A DNA stretch of 64,000 nt from M3007 sp964646615. Its GTDB lineage: Bacteria > Bacteroidota > Bacteroidia > Chitinophagales > Saprospiraceae. A program made the position numbers and the translations under genes. Within the stretch, counting starts at the first letter, position 1. Every line of letters starts with the position of its first letter. This document shows positions 43,362 through 50,940 of this stretch, one piece after another. The notes beneath the pieces are model-generated. The model was not told where the DNA came from. It did not search any database and saw only the letters and a list, made by a program, of their open reading frames with translations. The DNA lies in assembly GCA_964646615.1 (NCBI GenBank), contig CAZYEV010000088.1:124001-188000 (forward strand), given 5' to 3'.

Positions 43362-44492
43362 TTAGCGCCAGCCTCGTTGCCGATGGCCGGAAAGGAGGGC
43401 GAATGGCGTAAATATCCCCCAGTACAGTGCCATGCCGGTATCCAGCAAGGGAAACCAGCGCCGCAAATCGCCCGCTTTCAAATGCCGCGCCATACGAGCA
43501 AACACTGCGGCGGCCACTGCCATCCGAACGGCCCAGCAGGTGAGCGCGAGCAGAAAAGCGCCCTGCAGAGCGGCAACCCCAAGCAGGGCGTAATGCAGCA
43601 CGTGCGAGCCGGCAGCGGCAGACAGGAGCATCTGGTGCAGCGTGCGGTACCGGACGCCCGTGCTCAAGTGTCGGCGCTTCTGGCGCATCCAGGCGGCCCA
43701 GTCAGGCGGAGCGGGCGAGTACGCGAATGCTTCGGAGGCAAAACAAAGCACCGTGTTGCGGCGCGTGGCAACAGCGTTGACCAGCAGGTCGTCGTCGCCC
43801 GAAGCCAGGTCGGCATGCGCCGAAAAACCGCCCGCCTGGGCAAAAAGCGGCTTCTGCCAGGCCAGATTGCGCCCCACGCCCATGTACGGCAGCCCTGCCA
43901 GCGCAAAACCTCCGTACTGAAGAGCGGTATAGACCGTCTCGAAGCGCGCCCAGCGGTTGAGCAGCCCTGGCGCAGGTGTGAGAGGGCCATAGCCCAACAC
44001 GATCTCCGGCGCAGGGCCATGGCCGGGCAGCATGCACCGGGCCATGTGGCGCAACCATTGCAGCGAGGCGGGCCGGCAATCGGCGTCGGTGAAAACCAGC
44101 CATTCGTACTGGGTCTCGGCAATGGCGGCGCTCAGGGCGGCCTTTTTGCCCGGTGAAGTCTTGGGCCCCAGGCGTATAGTGCGCAAATGCGAGTATCGGG
44201 CTTGTAGCGCCTTCAGCACCTGCGGCGTGGCGTCGGAAGAGTCGTCGTCGGCCACCACCACCTCAAAATGCGGGTAATCTTGTTTCAGGACGGTGGGCAG
44301 GTGGCGCTGCAGGTTTTCGGCCTCGTTGCGCGCGCAGATCAGCACCGACAGGGCCGGTAGGGCGCCGTCGTCGAGCGAGGCCGCGGGCGGTGGCCGATGA
44401 AAGGCTAAGCGGGCATAAACTCCTCCCCACAGGAGCAACTGTACGGCCGTAGCCAACAACAGCAATGCAACAGGCAGATGTTCGGGCGGCAT
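43362..44492 (-). CDS. Membrane-associated family 2 glycosyltransferase
   Basis: A 376-residue GT2 protein. It has an N-terminal membrane helix (residues ~6-25), a GT-A domain (SVLICARNEAENLQRHL, VVVADDDSSDATP, LVFTDADCRP) and three to four C-terminal helices (from ~275). The arrangement fits processive or membrane-bound transferases acting on lipid or polysaccharide acceptors. It ends 5 bp from the convergent GT2 gene. The ATG at 44492 is chosen because it opens the hydrophobic helix; an in-frame ATG at 44702 would add a basic, unrelated leader. Confidence 0.8.
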   Translation of the reverse strand: MPPEHLPVALLLLATAVQLLLWGGVYARLAFHRPPPAASLDDGALPALSVLICARNEAENLQRHLPTVLKQDYPHFEVVVADDDSSDATPQVLKALQARYSHLRTIRLGPKTSPGKKAALSAAIAETQYEWLVFTDADCRPASLQWLRHMARCMLPGHGPAPEIVLGYGPLTPAPGLLNRWARFETVYTALQYGGFALAGLPYMGVGRNLAWQKPLFAQAGGFSAHADLASGDDDLLVNAVATRRNTVLCFASEAFAYSPAPPDWAAWMRQKRRHLSTGVRYRTLHQMLLSAAAGSHVLHYALLGVAALQGAFLLALTCWAVRMAVAAAVFARMARHLKAGDLRRWFPLLDTGMALYWGIFTPFALLSGHRQRGWR

Positions 44493-44784
44493 GGCAGGCG
44501 AAAGGGCGTTCGCAGCGCGTGCTTTGTTCCGTTTTTTCGCACTGCAAAAGTGGGTATTTGCAAACCCGCAACTTCGGCGGTGCGTTTTGCAAATCTGAAA
44601 GCGACGTCTCGTTTTTTTGTCGGCTATGAGCAACAGCGCAGTGGACGCCCATCTGGCATTGGTCGTTAGAAGATAGCGAGGGAATTTTGCCGGTAAAGGC
44701 AACGCCTTCTGGGCCCAGATGCGCCAACGAGGGCGGAGTTGCGCGAGAGCGCTTTTTCGGTTTTTTTACAAAAAATAGCTGTTT

Positions 44785-47700
44785 ATGAAGATGAAGTTTC
44801 GGCTGGCTGTTCTACTCTGGTTTTGTTCGCTGGCATTGTGGAGCCAGAATGTCGTGCGTATCGAACGCGCGCTAATGTGGGAGCCAGAGCCGCGTCGCAT
44901 CGAGCGCCCAGACGGCAGTATCTGGGAACAATGGTCGTTTGAGGGAGCATACCATACCGACGCCGCTCCGACGCTGCCTTTTTTCGCCGAACGCATTCCG
45001 CTCGATGGCCGTTCGCGCCTGACGGTGGAGATCAGCGCGGTGCGCTACGAACCCATTTCGCTGAAGGCGCATCCCGACCTGGCGCGCCTGACCGACGAGC
45101 TTCAGCCTGTGGCCGAAACCGTACAGGAACGCGAGCAGCACTACGGCTGGGTGCAGTTTGTGCCCCTTCGCCGCGCAGGCAGCGGCTTCGAGCGCGCGGT
45201 TTCCTTTGTGCTGACAGTGCGCATTTCAGCGCCGGAGCCGACGCCAGCCCTCCCGCGCAGCGGGCCGAACACGTTCAACTCGGTGCTCAGCAACGGAACC
45301 GTTTACAAATTTGGCGTCAGCCGAAGCGGCATCTATCGCTTAGATTTCAACTTCCTGCGCAACACGCTGGGCATCTCCAACTTAGAAAGCATAGACCCGC
45401 GCCGCATTCGCCTCTACGGCAACGGCGGTGCCATGATGCCCGAACTGGCCGGTGCCGAACGCCCCGACGACCTCATCGAAAATGCCATCTTCGTGGCCGG
45501 TGAAGCCGACGGCAAGTTTGACAACAGCGACTACATCCTCTTCTATGCCGTAGGGCCGCAGCCGTGGTCGCACCGGCCTGCCGGTAACCTGCCTCACCTG
45601 ACCATCACGCCCCACCTGTACGACAACTTCGCCTACTACTTTATCGTCGTCGGCGATGCGCCCGGCCTGCGCATTTCGGAGCAGGCCAGCGCGGCGGCCA
45701 CGTTTGTAACAGAAGAATTCGACGACGTGCAGCGCATAGAAGACGATCGCGTCAACCTGCTGCACCAGGCCGCCTGGGCGCAAGGCTCGGGCAAGCGCTG
45801 GTTCGGCGACTACTTCTTCCAAACGCGCGAACGCTCGTACACCTTTACCTTTCCAAATGCTGTTGCCGGCTCGCTGGCGCGTCTGGCCTGTGTCTTTGCC
45901 GGGCGCAGCCAGAGCAACACAACAGTACAGGTCTCGGCAGGTACCTCCACGTTCACGGGCACTATCAGTGGCGTGCTCGTGAGCGACAATGAGGCGAACT
46001 ACGCCAGCGATGCCCTGATAGCCGGCTCCTTCCAGGTGCCGGGCGACAATCTCACGGTGCGGGTGAATTACCTGCCCGCGCCAGTACCCAGCGAAGGCTG
46101 GTTAGATTATATCGAAATTCAGGCGCGCCGCCGCTTAGTCATGACCGGCCAGGTGATGGAATTTCGCGACCTGCAGACGCGCAACCAGCCGACAGCCCGC
46201 TTCCGCCTGAGCGGCGTCAATGCCGGCCTGCAGGTCTGGGACATCACCGACCGCCAGGTGCCACGCCGCCAGCAATACACCCTGGCAGGCGGCGTCGCCG
46301 AATTCGGCGCAGAAACTCAAGGCATCCTGCGCAACTACATCGCCTTCTACGACAACACCTCGCTGCCCCGACCCGAACGGGCCATCGGACGCATCGAAAA
46401 CCAGAACATCCACGGCCTGACCAATCTGGACATGGCCATCGTCTATCACCCCGACTTCGAGGCAGCCGTCAACCAATTGGCCCAACACCGCCGTGCATAC
46501 AGCGGGCTGGATGTGGCCACCGTGCGCATTGACCAGCTGTACAACGAATTCTCCTCCGGCGCCAAAGACCCCACCGCCATCCGCGACTTCGCGCGCATGC
46601 TCTACCAGCGCTCGCCCAATAGGTTCCGCTACCTGCTCCTGGTCGGAGACGCCTCCTTTGACCCGCGCAACATCACCAACAGCAACGACAACCTGGATTT
46701 TGTGCCAGTCTTTGAAACCTTTCAATCCTTCAGCCCCATCTTCTCTTACCCCTCCGACGACTACTTCGGCCTGCTGAGTGACAACGAAGGCGGCGACCTG
46801 AAAGGCGCCCTCGACATCGCTGTGGGGCGCATCACCCCGCGCACCCCTGCCGAAGCGCAGGCCATCGTTACGAAAATCATCGAATACGACAACGACCCCA
46901 AAACCCTGGGCGACTGGCGCTTGCGCCTGCTCTACATGGCCGACGACGAAGACTCCAATGCCCACATCCGACAGGCAGACCTGCTGGCCACCCGCGCAGC
47001 ACAGACAGAAACCTGGTTCAACCTGGAAAAGGTGTATTTCGACGCCTACCAGCAAATCGCTACCAGTTCCGAAAAGCGCATCCCAGGAGCCAAAGCCGCC
47101 ATCAATGCCAACATCTTCCGCGGCTGTCTCATCGCCCAGTACATCGGTCACGGCGGCCCGCGCGGCTGGGCGCAAGAGCGCGTCATTGACAACAACGACA
47201 TCGCCGGCTGGGACAACACCCACCGCTACCCGCTTATCATCACCGCAACCTGCTCCTTCGGCGGCTTCGACGACTACACCATCCTCACCGGCGGCGAACA
47301 GGCCCTGCTCAAACCCAACTCCGGCGCCGTAGCCCTCTTCACCACCGTGCGCTCCGTGTTCATCAACGGAAACAATGCCCTCACCGATGCCGTGCAGAAC
47401 GTCATCTTCCAGCGCGATGCTCAGGGGCGCTACTATGCCATCGGCGAGGTTTTGCGAAGGGCCAAAAACGCGCTGTCCTTCCCCGTCGAAGAAAACGGGC
47501 GCCGCTTTACCCTCTTAGGCGACCCGGCCATGTATCTGGCCCTGCCAGACTACCGCGTCCGCACCACCCGCATCAACGGCAAACCCTTCGACCCCAACCA
47601 GCCCGACACCCTGCGCGCCCTCATGCCCGTAACCATCGAAGGCGAAATCACCGACCTCAATGAAAACCTCATCGCCAACTTCAACGGCCGCGTCTTCGTA

Positions 47701-48648
47701 ACGCTCTTCGACAAAAAACGCATCCTCCGAACCCCCGCGCAAGACCCCGGCAGCTTCGTCTTCCCCTTCGAGGTGCAAAACAGCATCCTCTTCCGCGGCA
47801 GCGCCACCGTGCGGGATGGGCGCTTCAACATCAACTTCGTCATCCCTAAAGACATCAACTACGCCTTCGGCAACGGCAAAATCAGCTACTACGCCGAAAA
47901 CGGCACACCCTTCGACGCCGCCGGAGCCGACACCGCCGTTATCGTCGGCGGCACCTTCGAGGGCCTCAAAGACGACACGCCGCCCATCATTCAGGTGTTT
48001 CTCAACAACGAAGACTTCGTGCAGGGCGGCATCACAAACCGCAATCCCATCCTGCTGGTCAAGTGCACCGACGACTACGGCATGAACGTAACCGGCGCCG
48101 GCTTAGGCCACGACCTGACGGCCGTGCTCGACGACAATGTGCTGGAAACGCTCGTGCTCAACGACTTCTACGAAAGCGCCCAGGATGACGCCCGCCGAGG
48201 CCAGGCCCTGTACCCCCTGCGCGGCCTGACTCCCGGACGCCATACCCTCCGCGCCAAAGGCTGGGACATCGCCAACAACCCCGGCGAGGGCTACACCGAA
48301 TTCGTCGTGGCCGAAGACGGCAAAGCCGCCCTGGCACACGTGCTCAACTACCCCAACCCTTTCAGCACCAACACCTTCTTCCAGTTCGAGCACAACCTGG
48401 CCGGCCAACTGCTCGATGTGCAAATCAGCATCTTCACCGTATCGGGCAAATTGGTCAAAACCCTGCACCACTCCGCCGTAGCCAACGGCTTCCGCGTAAC
48501 CGACATCGCCTGGAACGGCCGCGACGACTACGACGACCCCCTGGCCCGAGGCGTGTACCTCTACCGCATCAAAGTGCGCGGCACCGACCTCAACGGCCAG
48601 ACCGCCACCGCAGAGAGCAACTTCGAGAAACTGGTCATCATCAAATGA
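44785..48648 (+). CDS. porU: Type IX secretion system sortase PorU (C25 family)
   Basis: A 1287-residue PorU, the surface protease/transpeptidase that removes the C-terminal signal of T9SS cargo and attaches the cargo to A-LPS. A signal peptide (residues 1-20, ending LWSQ) is followed by an N-terminal beta-rich region, then the gingipain-like C25 domain with the catalytic His in AQYIGHGGPRGW (near residue 788) and catalytic Cys in ITATCSFGGFDDYT (near 821). Like other PorU proteins it carries its own T9SS C-terminal domain (LNYPNPFSTNTFF from ~1186, ending LVIIK). Its presence implies that a T9SS (PorKLMN, Sov, PorV) is encoded elsewhere. Confidence 0.93.
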   Translation: MKMKFRLAVLLWFCSLALWSQNVVRIERALMWEPEPRRIERPDGSIWEQWSFEGAYHTDAAPTLPFFAERIPLDGRSRLTVEISAVRYEPISLKAHPDLARLTDELQPVAETVQEREQHYGWVQFVPLRRAGSGFERAVSFVLTVRISAPEPTPALPRSGPNTFNSVLSNGTVYKFGVSRSGIYRLDFNFLRNTLGISNLESIDPRRIRLYGNGGAMMPELAGAERPDDLIENAIFVAGEADGKFDNSDYILFYAVGPQPWSHRPAGNLPHLTITPHLYDNFAYYFIVVGDAPGLRISEQASAAATFVTEEFDDVQRIEDDRVNLLHQAAWAQGSGKRWFGDYFFQTRERSYTFTFPNAVAGSLARLACVFAGRSQSNTTVQVSAGTSTFTGTISGVLVSDNEANYASDALIAGSFQVPGDNLTVRVNYLPAPVPSEGWLDYIEIQARRRLVMTGQVMEFRDLQTRNQPTARFRLSGVNAGLQVWDITDRQVPRRQQYTLAGGVAEFGAETQGILRNYIAFYDNTSLPRPERAIGRIENQNIHGLTNLDMAIVYHPDFEAAVNQLAQHRRAYSGLDVATVRIDQLYNEFSSGAKDPTAIRDFARMLYQRSPNRFRYLLLVGDASFDPRNITNSNDNLDFVPVFETFQSFSPIFSYPSDDYFGLLSDNEGGDLKGALDIAVGRITPRTPAEAQAIVTKIIEYDNDPKTLGDWRLRLLYMADDEDSNAHIRQADLLATRAAQTETWFNLEKVYFDAYQQIATSSEKRIPGAKAAINANIFRGCLIAQYIGHGGPRGWAQERVIDNNDIAGWDNTHRYPLIITATCSFGGFDDYTILTGGEQALLKPNSGAVALFTTVRSVFINGNNALTDAVQNVIFQRDAQGRYYAIGEVLRRAKNALSFPVEENGRRFTLLGDPAMYLALPDYRVRTTRINGKPFDPNQPDTLRALMPVTIEGEITDLNENLIANFNGRVFVTLFDKKRILRTPAQDPGSFVFPFEVQNSILFRGSATVRDGRFNINFVIPKDINYAFGNGKISYYAENGTPFDAAGADTAVIVGGTFEGLKDDTPPIIQVFLNNEDFVQGGITNRNPILLVKCTDDYGMNVTGAGLGHDLTAVLDDNVLETLVLNDFYESAQDDARRGQALYPLRGLTPGRHTLRAKGWDIANNPGEGYTEFVVAEDGKAALAHVLNYPNPFSTNTFFQFEHNLAGQLLDVQISIFTVSGKLVKTLHHSAVANGFRVTDIAWNGRDDYDDPLARGVYLYRIKVRGTDLNGQTATAESNFEKLVIIK

Positions 48649-48651
48649 AAA

Positions 48652-49026
48652 ATGAGAAGGAAAAAGTGGAGAGCGAACGAAACAGCCGCGCGTAAGACAG
48701 GCGCCAAAAGACTTCTTGCCGCCCTGTTGGCTATGGCCTCTCCGGCCGCATTGTGGGCCCAGACTGATGGGGCGGCTCTTTCTCCCACGGGCTTTTTGCT
48801 TAGAAAAGAAACGACTCTTCTGGCGCCAAATCCGGCGCCTGAATGGAGGGCTCCTTCCGGTCAAACACTTCCCGGCCCGATAGTCATCCAGCCGCAGGCG
48901 CCGATGCCGTTTTTTTGCCGAATAGAACACCGCATGGGCCAGCAAATGGCGCTGCCGCTCAAATTCCGCCTCGGCGACGTGCCCTACGTGGACAGGCTCG
49001 AAGGCAAGCGCCGCTGGTACGAATGA
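48652..49026 (+). CDS. Small exported protein between porU and yraN
   Basis: A 124-residue protein. A basic N-terminus (residues 1-19) precedes a hydrophobic signal segment ending ALWAQ (near 37). The mature part has a Pro-rich stretch and a C-terminal block, PFFCRIEHRMGQQMALPLKF then RLGDVPYVDRLEGK, resembling the conserved end of small Bacteroidota proteins encoded next to porU. It starts 3 bp after porU, and its TGA overlaps the yraN ATG (ATGA), indicating translational coupling. No function is known to me; a T9SS-linked role is only suggested by position. Confidence 0.72.
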   Translation: MRRKKWRANETAARKTGAKRLLAALLAMASPAALWAQTDGAALSPTGFLLRKETTLLAPNPAPEWRAPSGQTLPGPIVIQPQAPMPFFCRIEHRMGQQMALPLKFRLGDVPYVDRLEGKRRWYE

Positions 49027-49385
49027 GTATGGAAAACCTCGACCTCGGCCGCAAAGGCGAAGACATTGCCGCCCATTACCTGGAAGAAAAGGGCTACCGC
49101 ATCGCCCGGCGCAACTTCCGCGCGGGCATGGGCGAATTAGACATCATCGCCTGGTCGCCGGAGGGCTGTTTAGTCTTCATCGAGGTCAAAACCCGCTCGC
49201 TCGACGGCTTCGGTGGCCCCGAAGAAGCCGTCAACCGCAAAAAACAGGAACAAATAGCCCGCACCGCCGGCGCCTTCATGGAAGCCATCGAATACGAAGG
49301 CGAAATCCGCTTCGACATCATTTCCGTCCTGCTCGCCCACGGCCAGCTGAAGGCCATCCGACACGCCGAAGATGCGTTTTTTTGA
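49023..49385 (+). CDS. yraN: YraN family (UPF0102) putative endonuclease
   Basis: A 120-residue protein of the UPF0102/YraN family with a restriction-endonuclease-like fold: GRKGEDIAAHYLEEKGYRI at the start, then the nuclease core GELDIIAW ... LVFIEVKTRS giving a D-ExK pattern, and EEAVNRKKQEQIARTA. The biochemical role is not firmly established; nuclease or Holliday-junction-related activity has been proposed from the fold. The ATG at 49023 overlaps the previous stop; an ATG two codons later (49029) is an alternative. Confidence 0.88.
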   Translation: MSMENLDLGRKGEDIAAHYLEEKGYRIARRNFRAGMGELDIIAWSPEGCLVFIEVKTRSLDGFGGPEEAVNRKKQEQIARTAGAFMEAIEYEGEIRFDIISVLLAHGQLKAIRHAEDAFF

Positions 49386-49576
49386 GGCGACATCTCCCTT
49401 TGGGAGGTGTCGTCTCTGTCGTCTCAGGTGTTTTTTTTTGAGATACTACCTTCTCGTGCCTCGAAGATGACACCTCTGGTGAGGCGACATCTCCCTTTAG
49501 GAGGTGTCGTCTCTGTCGTCTCAGGTGTTTTTTGTGAGATGTCACCTTCTCGTGCCTCGAAGATGACACCTCTGGT
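49384..49576 (+). repeat. R1 repeat, locus 2: two tandem ~97-bp units
   Basis: Two direct copies (49384-49480 and 49481-49576). Each contains hairpin a (arms GAGGCGACATCTCC / GGAGGTGTCGTCTC), the spacer TGTCGTCTCAGGTG plus a T run, and hairpin b (arms GAGATGTCACCTTC / GAAGATGACACCTC around TCGTGCCTC). The copies differ at only a few bases. The first unit overlaps the last bases of yraN. Confidence 0.9.
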
Positions 49577-49584
49577 GCGCGTAC

Positions 49585-49893
49585 AAGACCTCGGGCGAGG
49601 TCGCCCATTTGTAGAACGCCATCCCCCATACCCCCTATAGCACCGACCTCGGACGAGGTCGCACATTTGTGGCGTGTTGGTTCGATCTCTTCGAGGTCGT
49701 TTGGTTGGATTTTCTGCGTTGATCTACAGACATTTCACCTCTACGAGGTGTGTGCGGGAGAACGTAGCGGTGTTGTCGGTTTTATGGGAATTGCCAGCCG
49801 CCTCTGCACCGACCTCGATGGAGGTCGCCCGTTTGTGGCATTTTGGTTCGACCTCTTTCGAGGTCGTTTGTCCGGGTATTTTGCGTTTGAGCC
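49585..49893 (+). repeat. R2 repeat: duplicated palindromic module
   Basis: Two diverged copies of an ~85-bp module (49641-49726 and 49806-49893) plus a partial copy (49585-49614). Each starts with a palindrome like GACCTCGGACGAGGTC, followed by G-C-C/A-C-R-TTTGTGG, then TTGGTTCGAYCTC and a second palindromic GACCTC/GAGGTC pair, and GGTCGTTTG. The copies are about four-fifths identical by eye. R2 is unrelated in sequence to R1. Confidence 0.75.
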
Positions 49894-50066
49894 TATCGCG
49901 GCGGCTCGTGGAACAACGACGCGTAGAACTGCTGCGTAGCGAACCGCAACAGCTGGACGCCGACGAACCGCAACAACTATCTCGGCTTCCGCCTCGTCCT
50001 TCAGCTCCGGAGTTGGCCCGAGTGGACATCGAGGAACAGGCGATTGTCTCGCCCCTCATTAGCCTT
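49894..50066 (+). other. Orphan FGE/C-type-lectin-core sequence resembling a DGR template or variable repeat
   Basis: The frame starting at 49894 reads YRGGSWNNDA, an in-frame TAG (49924-49926), then NCCVANRNSW and TPTNRNNYLGFRLVLQ. This is the C-terminal core of formylglycine-generating-enzyme-like proteins (consensus style RGGSWNN-A-NCR-ANRN then P-NRNNN-GFR-V), the fold whose AAC-rich end is diversified by many diversity-generating retroelements. Eight Asn codons within 49912-49977 are all AAC. No FGE N-terminal part, start codon, reverse transcriptase or Avd gene is near, so it is a remnant or an untranslated repeat. Tail residues after GFRLVLQ (LRSWPEW...) run into the R1 repeat without a stop. 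Confidence 0.7.
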
Positions 50067-50153
50067 TGAGGTGTCACCTTCTCGTGCCTCGAAGATGACA
50101 CCTCTGGTGAGGCGACATCTCCCTTTGGGAGGTGTCGCCTCTGTCGTCTCAAG
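50067..50153 (+). repeat. R1 repeat, locus 3 (order b-a)
   Basis: Hairpin b (GAGGTGTCACCTTC / GAAGATGACACCTC) is followed by hairpin a (GAGGCGACATCTCC / GGAGGTGTCGCCTC) and GTCGTCTCA. It is the same family as at 49384-49576 in the same orientation, but begins at b, as if the tandem array had been split by the R2/FGE-like segment. Confidence 0.88.
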
Positions 50154-50165
50154 GCATTCCTGATG

Positions 50166-50561
50166 TTACATCTTTTCCTCCAGGTCGCGCAGCAGGAGCC
50201 GCAGGGCGCCGGCAGAGAGGAAGAGTTCCATCAGGCTGAGTATCAGAGAAATAATCATGAGTACTAAGCTGACGGCGAAGAGGATTTTGGCCCAGACCTG
50301 GAAGCCCTCGTAAATGAGGAACATGGTAACGACGCACAGCAGGATGCTGGCCACGGCGAAGACCTGCATCCATCGGATGAGCTGGAGTCGGCGCCGCAGG
50401 TTGGAGATTTGGGCAATCAGGCTGATGTGCTGGTTGCGCTCATAGTCGGAGTACAGTTTTCGGATGAGGTTGGCGATGGCCAGAAATTTGTTCGTGTAGG
50501 CCAGCATCAGCAGCGATACGGCCGGGAAGAGCAGGGCCGGGGTTTGGATGGTCAGTTCCAT
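50166..50561 (-). CDS. DUF2721 family membrane protein
   Basis: A 131-residue membrane protein with an N-terminal helix (residues ~10-30, PALLFPAVSLLMLAYTNKFL), a central basic amphipathic stretch (YERNQHISLIAQISNLRRRLQ) and two further helices (~65-85 and ~92-115). This layout matches DUF2721. No function is established. The ATG at 50561 precedes the first helix; an in-frame ATG at 50600 would start inside the tRNA terminator hairpin. It lies just downstream of the tRNA-Pro terminator on the same strand. Confidence 0.8.
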   Translation of the reverse strand: MELTIQTPALLFPAVSLLMLAYTNKFLAIANLIRKLYSDYERNQHISLIAQISNLRRRLQLIRWMQVFAVASILLCVVTMFLIYEGFQVWAKILFAVSLVLMIISLILSLMELFLSAGALRLLLRDLEEKM

Positions 50562-50564
50562 AAT

Positions 50565-50600
50565 AAAAAAATGCAACCAACCTTTTGCGGGCAGTTGCAT
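50565..50600 (-). terminator. Terminator of the tRNA-Thr/tRNA-Pro transcript
   Basis: On the minus strand ATGCAAC and GTTGCAT (50600-50594 and 50577-50571) form a 7-bp stem with a 16-nt loop, followed by a T run, 16 bp after the tRNA-Pro 3' end. Confidence 0.65.
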
Positions 50601-50615
50601 CCGAGGGTAAGGCAG

Positions 50616-50689
<74 letters not shown>

Positions 50690-50704
50690 CCTTTTTGTTT
50701 GTTG

Positions 50705-50776
50705 AGCCGGACAAGGGATTTGAACCCTCGACCTGCTGATTACGAATCAGCTGCTCTACCGCTGAGCTAATCCGGC
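50705..50776 (-). tRNA. tRNA-Thr (anticodon CGT)
   Basis: A 72-nt cloverleaf. The acceptor stem is GCCGGAT / GTCCGGC, the D arm GCTC/GAGC, the anticodon arm GCTGA-TTCGTAA-TCAGC with anticodon CGT, and the T arm GAGGG-TTCAAAT-CCCTT. The discriminator base is T. It lies 15 bp upstream of tRNA-Pro in the same transcript. Confidence 0.95.
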
Positions 50777-50830
50777 TTATGTTCAGCACCGCTGGCGTGG
50801 GCTGGTCGCTCTGTCCAACGGAAACGGCGG

Positions 50831-50863
50831 CAAAGGTATGGGTGCGTTTTTCAATCGGCCAAA
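50831..50863 (-). promoter_or_regulatory. Promoter of the tRNA pair
   Basis: On the minus strand TTTG (50863-50860), 21 nt, then TACCTTTG (50838-50831) match the Bacteroidota promoter pattern, 54 bp upstream of tRNA-Thr. Confidence 0.65.
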
Positions 50864-50887
50864 TGTGTGCCGAAAATTTTTTTGCCT

Positions 50888-50938
50888 GAAAAAAGCCCTT
50901 GCCGGCTTTGCAGTGCCGGGCAAGGGCTATGTGTTTTT
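50888..50938 (-). terminator. Terminator of the efflux operon
   Basis: AGCCCTTGCC / GGCAAGGGCT (50894-50903 and 50929-50938) form a 10-bp stem. On the minus strand a T6 run follows directly after it. The hairpin begins 3 bp beyond the RND gene stop. Confidence 0.88.
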
Positions 50939-50940
50939 CT

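Larger units (their letters stand above)
49386..50165. other. 780-bp gene-free repeat region between yraN and the DUF2721 gene
   Basis: The stretch holds, in order, two R1 units, a partial R2, two R2 modules with a short CACCTC-TAC-GAGGTG hairpin between them (49736-49750), an FGE/DGR-like coding remnant, and a final R1 copy with element order reversed. Open frames here (such as 49674-50069) run across the repeats and do not resemble a protein in their own frame. Confidence 0.75.

Noticed and set aside
44493..44784. 292-bp region between the GT2 gene and porU searched for a promoter or small RNA
   Set aside because: Only one-mismatch versions of the -7 box (CACTTTTG, CAGATTTG on the minus strand) were found, which is too weak to report.
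46135..47223. Long minus-strand open frame (362 codons) across porU
   Set aside because: It is antisense to the catalytic part of porU, and its protein has no family character. The strong C bias at third codon positions of porU leaves the opposite strand open by chance.
49384..49576. Possible CRISPR array from the tandem ~97-bp units
   Set aside because: The repeats are too long, there are only two units, and the interval between repeats is itself repeated rather than unique; no cas genes are present.
49674..50069. 131-codon plus-strand frame in the repeat region
   Set aside because: It runs through R2 repeats and reads the FGE-like segment in the wrong frame; it resembles no protein family.
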